Shown here piece by piece: positions 32,107 through 36,610 of a DNA stretch of 36,610 nucleotides (position 1 is its first letter; every line of letters begins with the position of its first letter). The stretch is from the NCBI GenBank assembly GCA_005191425.1, contig SUPR01000030.1, positions 1-36,610 on the forward strand. Direction: 5' to 3'. This DNA comes from Candidatus Helarchaeota ASGARD archaeon Hel_GB_B (GTDB taxonomy: Archaea > Asgardarchaeota > Lokiarchaeia > Helarchaeales > HEL-GB-B). Made by a program: the position numbers and the translations under genes. The notes under the pieces were generated by a model. It had not been told where the DNA came from and did no database searches. It saw only the letters and a program-made list of their open reading frames with translations.

Positions 32107-32973
32107 ATGCAACAATTTTTACCTAATGGAAATACTAAATTGGTTATTTTGATCGGAAATCCAGTTGGGCATTCTCTCTCTCCTAAAATGCACACTTCCG
32201 CATTTATTAAAATCGGATTTAATGCAGTTTATTTGGCATGTAATGTCGAACTAAGTAGGTTAAAACAAACTGTTGAAGCTATTCGTGCCCTTAATATAAT
32301 TGGCGCCAACGTGACTATCCCGCACAAAATTGAAATTATGAAATATCTTGATGAAATAGACCCAATAGCTAACGATATTGGTGCTATTAATACAATTGTT
32401 AATAAAGATGGCATACTTTATGCAACTAATACTGATGGTATTGGTGCGGTACGTTCCTTAAAAGAATCCCATATTAGACTCGATAATATTACCACTACAA
32501 TGATCGGCGCTGGTGGTGTTGCTCGTCCAATTGCATTCTATTTACTGAACGAAATTAATCACCTTTATATTACTGATATTAAGCATGAAGCAGCTTCCAA
32601 ACTTAAATCTGATCTTGAAAAACGTTACCCAAATAAGATTTCTACTTTTTCAAATGACGTTGGTACCTTATCTGAAATCCTTAAATCTTCTGATCTTTTA
32701 ATTAATTGTACACCTGTAGGAATGTTTCCAAATATTGATAACACTCCTGTCCCTATCTCTTTGCTTCGGAAGGATCTAGCTGTTTTTGATGTCGTTTATA
32801 ACCCAATTCAGACCAAACTCGTTAAAAACGCTCTCTCATTGGGTGCTATTGCTATCGGCGGTATAAAAATGTTCCTTTATCAAGGTGTCGAAGGTTTTGA
32901 ACTCTGGACTGGTAAAAAAGCTCCAGTAAAATTAATGGAAAATATTATTGTCAATGAATTATCTTCTAAGTAG
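32107..32973 (+). CDS. aroE: shikimate dehydrogenase
   Basis: A 288-aa NADP-dependent enzyme reducing 3-dehydroshikimate to shikimate. Substrate residues are in IGNPVGHSLSPKMHTSAF, the catalytic Lys in NVTIPHKIEIMKYL and the catalytic Asp in NTDGIGAV. The Rossmann nucleotide site is MIGAGGVARPIAFYL, followed by LINCTPVGMFP, DVVYNPIQTKLVKNA and the closing FLYQGVEGFELWTGKKAP. GAGGTGA lies six bases before the ATG. The length is normal for the family. Confidence 0.96.
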   Translation: MQQFLPNGNTKLVILIGNPVGHSLSPKMHTSAFIKIGFNAVYLACNVELSRLKQTVEAIRALNIIGANVTIPHKIEIMKYLDEIDPIANDIGAINTIVNKDGILYATNTDGIGAVRSLKESHIRLDNITTTMIGAGGVARPIAFYLLNEINHLYITDIKHEAASKLKSDLEKRYPNKISTFSNDVGTLSEILKSSDLLINCTPVGMFPNIDNTPVPISLLRKDLAVFDVVYNPIQTKLVKNALSLGAIAIGGIKMFLYQGVEGFELWTGKKAPVKLMENIIVNELSSK

Positions 32974-33002
32974 TTTTATATTTATTTATTGGGGCGAATA
33001 AT

Positions 33003-33539
33003 ATGATAAAATCTAATATAGCATTAATTGGGTTTATGGGCACCGGTAAAACAACTATCGGAAAATTAGTAGCTAAAAAACTCGGTAAAAAATTTATTGA
33101 AATGGACGAATATATCTCTAGAATCGCCGGTAAGTCAATTCCAGATATTTTTCATGAAGATGGCGAAATTAAGTTTCGAGAGCTTGAAATTCAAGCATGT
33201 AAACAATTATCTAAAAATATTGACTCAGTTATATCTTGTGGTGGTGGCATTATATTGAATAAAATTAATCTTGATTATTTGTCTACTTCTTCTATAATTA
33301 TTTGTCTCAATGCCTCCCCTAATATTATCTATCAAAGAACTATGAAGGACGGTAAAGAAAAACGGCCCTTACTTTCTAATCCCAACCCTATGAAATCAAT
33401 CAATGATTTATTAAATTTCAGAAGACCTCTATATGAAAGAGCAACTAAATTCCAGATTGATACATCTTCTCTTTCTATCGAAGAATGCGCTGATGCCGTC
33501 ATTAATCTCTATCGAAATGCTACTTCCGGTGAAAAGTAA
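33003..33539 (+). CDS. aroK: shikimate kinase, bacterial P-loop type
   Basis: A 178-aa P-loop kinase phosphorylating shikimate at the 3-OH. It has Walker A GFMGTGKTT, the DEYI and FRELE substrate-binding residues, SCGGGII, and the lid RPLL with a downstream RRPLYERAT. This is the AroK/AroL family. Many archaea use an unrelated GHMP-type shikimate kinase instead, so the family here is of note. GGGGCG lies nine bases before the start. Its stop TAA shares one base with the ATG of aroA (TAATG). Confidence 0.95.
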   Translation: MIKSNIALIGFMGTGKTTIGKLVAKKLGKKFIEMDEYISRIAGKSIPDIFHEDGEIKFRELEIQACKQLSKNIDSVISCGGGIILNKINLDYLSTSSIIICLNASPNIIYQRTMKDGKEKRPLLSNPNPMKSINDLLNFRRPLYERATKFQIDTSSLSIEECADAVINLYRNATSGEK

Positions 33540-34831
33540 TGGATATTAAAATTTTTAAAACAGAGTCGATAAAAGGCACTATTTCTGCACCTCCATCTAA
33601 GTCATATACTCACCGCGCTATTTTTATGGCTTCAATTGCAAATGGTACTAGTATTATTAGAAATCCACTCATTAGTGGTGATACTAATGCCTCTATTGAA
33701 GCTTGTAGAGCATTTGGTGCTCAAATTAAAATAAATAACTCTTCTTTAAAAATAGATGGGCTCTTTCCTTTTAAACAGACCAAAAACCTTATTGATGTAC
33801 AAAATTCTGGCACAACATTAAGAATTATAACACCATTAGCAAGTTTAATTCCCGGTAAAACTACAATTACTGGCGATAAATCTATTTTAAAACGCCCTAT
33901 GGGACCACTTATTGATTCGTTATTACAATTGGGGGTAAATATCTATTCTGAAAAAAATAACTCTCGTCCCCCCATTATTGTAAATGGGCCATCTCTTTCT
34001 GGTGGCATCACTACTATTCCCGGGAATATTAGCTCTCAATTTATCACAGGTCTTTTAATTGCCACCCCACTCGCTATTAACGACACTACCATAGTCATCA
34101 AACCTCCAATTATTTCAAAACCTTATATACTTATTACTCTTGAATATTTAGAACTTTATAATATTTCTATTAAATACCAACCTGACCTCTCTAAATTCTA
34201 TATAAAAGGGCGTCAAACTTATTCTCCCACTACTTTCTCTATACCAGGCGACTTTTCGTCTGCATCTTTCATTCTTGCTTTAGCTGCTATTACTAATTCT
34301 ACTGTTACTATAAATAACCTTGACCCTAACTCTTTCCAAGGCGATAAACAAATTCTTGACATACTTAAAACTATGGGCTGTAAACTTAAAATTGATAGTA
34401 AAAATAAATCAGTCACTTTTTTAAACTCAAACTCATTATCTGGTATTGACCTAAACATGTCTAATATTCCTGATTTATTTCCCGTTGTCTGTGCCGTTGC
34501 TTCATTTGCAGCTGGTAAAACTCGTCTATACGGTGCGCAACACCTAAAATTTAAGGAAAGTAATAGGATAACTTCTATTGTATCCGAACTTTCTAAGCTA
34601 AATATCAATATCCGTGAACTTTCAGATGGTGCTGAAATTATTGGCCCAAATAAATTAATACCACATAATAACTTGAATACTTATAATGACCATAGAATAG
34701 CAATGATTCTTGCAATTCTAGCTACTCAAACTGAACAAATGATTATTCCTAACATTGAACTTGCTGAAATTTCTTATCCCAACTTTTTAAATCATTTAAA
34801 AACTCTCGGAGTTAATTTTGAGGTGGCATAA
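33539..34831 (+). CDS. aroA: 3-phosphoshikimate 1-carboxyvinyltransferase (EPSP synthase)
   Basis: A 430-aa enzyme adding enolpyruvate from PEP to shikimate 3-phosphate. Motifs in order are the N-terminal APPSKSYTHRAIFMA, QNSGTTLRIITPLASL, GDKSILKRPMGPLID, ISSQFITGLLIATPL, PGDFSSASFILALAA, IPDLFPVVCAVASFA, then HLKFKESNRI and NTYNDHRIAMILAI. All catalytic Lys, Arg, Asp and Glu regions seem intact. The start overlaps the aroK stop by one base. The coding strand is strongly C-rich at third positions, as in the following genes. Confidence 0.96.
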   Translation: MDIKIFKTESIKGTISAPPSKSYTHRAIFMASIANGTSIIRNPLISGDTNASIEACRAFGAQIKINNSSLKIDGLFPFKQTKNLIDVQNSGTTLRIITPLASLIPGKTTITGDKSILKRPMGPLIDSLLQLGVNIYSEKNNSRPPIIVNGPSLSGGITTIPGNISSQFITGLLIATPLAINDTTIVIKPPIISKPYILITLEYLELYNISIKYQPDLSKFYIKGRQTYSPTTFSIPGDFSSASFILALAAITNSTVTINNLDPNSFQGDKQILDILKTMGCKLKIDSKNKSVTFLNSNSLSGIDLNMSNIPDLFPVVCAVASFAAGKTRLYGAQHLKFKESNRITSIVSELSKLNINIRELSDGAEIIGPNKLIPHNNLNTYNDHRIAMILAILATQTEQMIIPNIELAEISYPNFLNHLKTLGVNFEVA

Positions 34832-34833
34832 TT

Positions 34834-35934
34834 TTGCATGATGGTAATATTTTTGGAAACTCCTTTAAAATCGTTTCTTTTGGCGAAAGCCATGGTAAAT
34901 GTATGGGCTGTGTAATTGACGGCTGCCCAGCTGGTGTCAAAATATCCAAACAAGATATCCAAAAGGAACTCGACCAACGACGCCCCCAAAATTCTATTGG
35001 CTCTACTAAACGAGCTGAACCTGATCAATGCGAAATTCTTTCAGGGGTCTTCAATGGCTATACTACTGGCGCCCCGATATGTCTAATCGTCTGGAATAAA
35101 GATGTCGACTCCTCTTATTATGAATCAATTAAAGACACTCCTCGACCGGGTCATGCCGATTTCACTGCATTCATTAAATATGGTGGATTTAATGATTATA
35201 GAGGCGGAGGTCGGTTTTCTGGTAGGTCTACTATTTCTATTGTACTTGCTGGCGCTATCGCTAAAAAAATCCTACTGACGCAACTCAATATCCAAATTCT
35301 ATCATATATTAAATCTGTTGCTAATATTTCATCAAAATTGCCACCCCCTACTGATCTCTCTACTATTCACCGCGACCCTCTTACTAAATGTATTGACCCA
35401 TCTATTATTGAAGATATAAAAAACGCTATTTCCGATGCTCAACACCAAGGAGATTCATTAGGTGGTATTATTGAGTCTATTGCGCTAAACTTACCGCCTG
35501 GCCTCGGAGAACCCTTCTTTGATACCCTTGAAGGTGATCTTAGTAAAATTCTATTTGCTATTCCTGCAGTTAAAGCTGTAGAATTCGGCTCTGGTTTTAT
35601 GTCCTCAACTCTAACTGGTTCTAAACATAATGACCCTTTTATTATTAAAAAAGGTAAAATACTCACATCATCAAATAATTCTGGGGGTATTAATGGAGGG
35701 ATATCAAACGGAATGCCAATAATTTTCCGTACCACTATAAAACCAACTCCCTCTATTTCTATTTCTCAGAAAACTGTGAATATTAAAACACTTCAACCTA
35801 CTTCAATAAAGATAAGGGGAAGACATGACACGATCATTGCTCTTAGAGCAGTACCTGTAATAGAATCTGCTACTGCTATTGTTATTTTAGACCATGCTAT
35901 TAGATCTCATATTATACCTCCCATTATTAAGTGA
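34834..35934 (+). CDS. aroC: chorismate synthase
   Basis: A 366-aa enzyme converting EPSP to chorismate with reduced FMN. Signatures are SFGESHGKCMGCVIDGCPAG, QKELDQRRPQNS, PRPGHADFTAFIKYGG, YRGGGRFSGRSTISIVLAGA, KAVEFGSGFM, NNSGGINGGISNGMPI and GRHDTIIALRAVPVIE. The start is TTG, two bases after the aroA stop, with GAGGTGG upstream inside the end of aroA, so translation is coupled to aroA. Nearby ATGs are out of frame. The length is standard. Confidence 0.96.
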   Translation: MHDGNIFGNSFKIVSFGESHGKCMGCVIDGCPAGVKISKQDIQKELDQRRPQNSIGSTKRAEPDQCEILSGVFNGYTTGAPICLIVWNKDVDSSYYESIKDTPRPGHADFTAFIKYGGFNDYRGGGRFSGRSTISIVLAGAIAKKILLTQLNIQILSYIKSVANISSKLPPPTDLSTIHRDPLTKCIDPSIIEDIKNAISDAQHQGDSLGGIIESIALNLPPGLGEPFFDTLEGDLSKILFAIPAVKAVEFGSGFMSSTLTGSKHNDPFIIKKGKILTSSNNSGGINGGISNGMPIIFRTTIKPTPSISISQKTVNIKTLQPTSIKIRGRHDTIIALRAVPVIESATAIVILDHAIRSHIIPPIIK

Positions 35935-35939
35935 TTATT

Positions 35940-36610
35940 ATGTTTAAACTTATTATAATTGGCGGAACTGGTGGTATGGGCCAATTAATTACTAATACCT
36001 TTAAAGATGAACTTGATATTTATATTTATAGCAGAGATCCTTCTAAAGCTCGGAAATTTGCTTCAGAACTTGGAGTAAATCCCGCAGTCAAACAAGATAT
36101 CTACGATGCAGATATTATAATCGTCTCTGTTCCTATTTCTCAAACCCTTAAAACTTGTTCCGAAATCGCCCCACTCATGAAACCTAATTCACTACTAATC
36201 GATATTTCCTCTGTAAAGACCGGCATTGTTGATAAATTAACTATCCCTGACAAAATAGAATATATTAGTATGCACCCACTTTTTGGGCCACTCGGGTCGT
36301 TTAATGACCAAAATGTTATTTTAATACCTGTTAAAACTAATAAATGGATCGATTATGTCATAAATTTACTTGAAAAACATGGAAGTACCGTTTCAACTCT
36401 TTCTTTTCAAGAACATGACCGTATCATGAGTAATGTGCAAGTAATACACCACTTTTCTTACCTCTGCCTTGGCGTCTTTTTATCTCTTAACCCTGTACAA
36501 CCTCAATTCTTCACTCGTTCCTATAAAAAAACTATTGACTCCTTTAAAAATTATCAAAATAACCTTTCTATTATGCTCGATATCCAAAAACTTAACCCCT
36601 ATTCTAAATC
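35940..36610 (+). CDS. tyrA: prephenate dehydrogenase, partial at window end
   Basis: The frame opens with ATG five bases after the aroC stop and runs off the window after 223 codons. It begins MFKLIIIGGTGGMGQLITNT, a Rossmann NAD(P) site with GGTGGMG as in archaeal TyrA. It then shows DADIIIVSVPIS, MKPNSLLIDISSVKTG, MHPLFGP with the conserved His, and EHDRIMSNVQVIHHFSYLCL. It would turn prephenate into 4-hydroxyphenylpyruvate for tyrosine. The remainder, perhaps with a chorismate mutase domain, lies outside the window. Confidence 0.88.
   Translation, partial: MFKLIIIGGTGGMGQLITNTFKDELDIYIYSRDPSKARKFASELGVNPAVKQDIYDADIIIVSVPISQTLKTCSEIAPLMKPNSLLIDISSVKTGIVDKLTIPDKIEYISMHPLFGPLGSFNDQNVILIPVKTNKWIDYVINLLEKHGSTVSTLSFQEHDRIMSNVQVIHHFSYLCLGVFLSLNPVQPQFFTRSYKKTIDSFKNYQNNLSIMLDIQKLNPYSK

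Overview
The window is about 70% A+T and comes from an archaeon, most likely an Asgard archaeon (Lokiarchaeia-like). This rests on an ESCRT-II Vps22/EAP30-type protein, Roadblock/LC7 and longin-like proteins, an archaeal MCM and GINS, archaeal phosphopantetheine adenylyltransferase, DUF1512, and the archaeal route into shikimate synthesis (ADH synthase plus dehydroquinate synthase II). TTG and GTG starts are common.

Layout. 0.3-1.6 kb: class IIb aspartyl-tRNA synthetase. 1.6-2.7 kb: gene-free DNA with decayed coding fragments, one resembling an IS6-type transposase. 2.7-4.9 kb: an orphan DprA-like protein and a Na+/Ca2+-exchanger-type transporter. 5.0-9.4 kb: a decayed gene, a membrane-anchored SBBP/beta-propeller surface protein and a U32-family protein with a PCP-reductase-like tail. 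10-12 kb: a short leucine-rich-repeat protein, a four-helix membrane protein and a DUF6788 protein. 12.0-12.9 kb: gene-free DNA holding three copies of a 13-mer, a nested palindrome and a duplicated hairpin element, at the point where strand composition flips from T/C-rich to A/G-rich; this is a candidate replication origin. 12.9-17.0 kb: a divergent NIF3-like protein, the Vps22-like ESCRT-II subunit, a zinc phospholipase C/P1-nuclease-like protein and a longin-winged-helix protein.

17.15-17.32 kb (minus strand) is the most striking item: a 5S rRNA gene in circularly permuted order. The 3' half comes first, the two strands of helix I are joined by a six-base loop, and the 5' half follows. Joining the opened ends restores an uninterrupted 118-nt archaeal-type 5S with the usual CGGAAG-TTAAGCC join. 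A new imperfect terminal helix holds the opened ends together.

17.9-20.5 kb: DUF1512 protein, a membrane zinc-ribbon protein, CoaD and a Roadblock protein. 20.7-25.8 kb: MCM helicase precursor interrupted by two inteins (480 and 515 aa), both with degenerate LAGLIDADG catalytic positions. 26.5-29.3 kb: small hypothetical proteins, a Roadblock/longin-like protein and a GINS subunit, which would act with MCM in the replicative helicase. 29.4-36.6 kb: a co-directional shikimate/chorismate operon (aroA', aroB', aroD, aroE, bacterial-type aroK, aroA, aroC, then tyrA running off the end) leading from aldol entry to chorismate and on to tyrosine.
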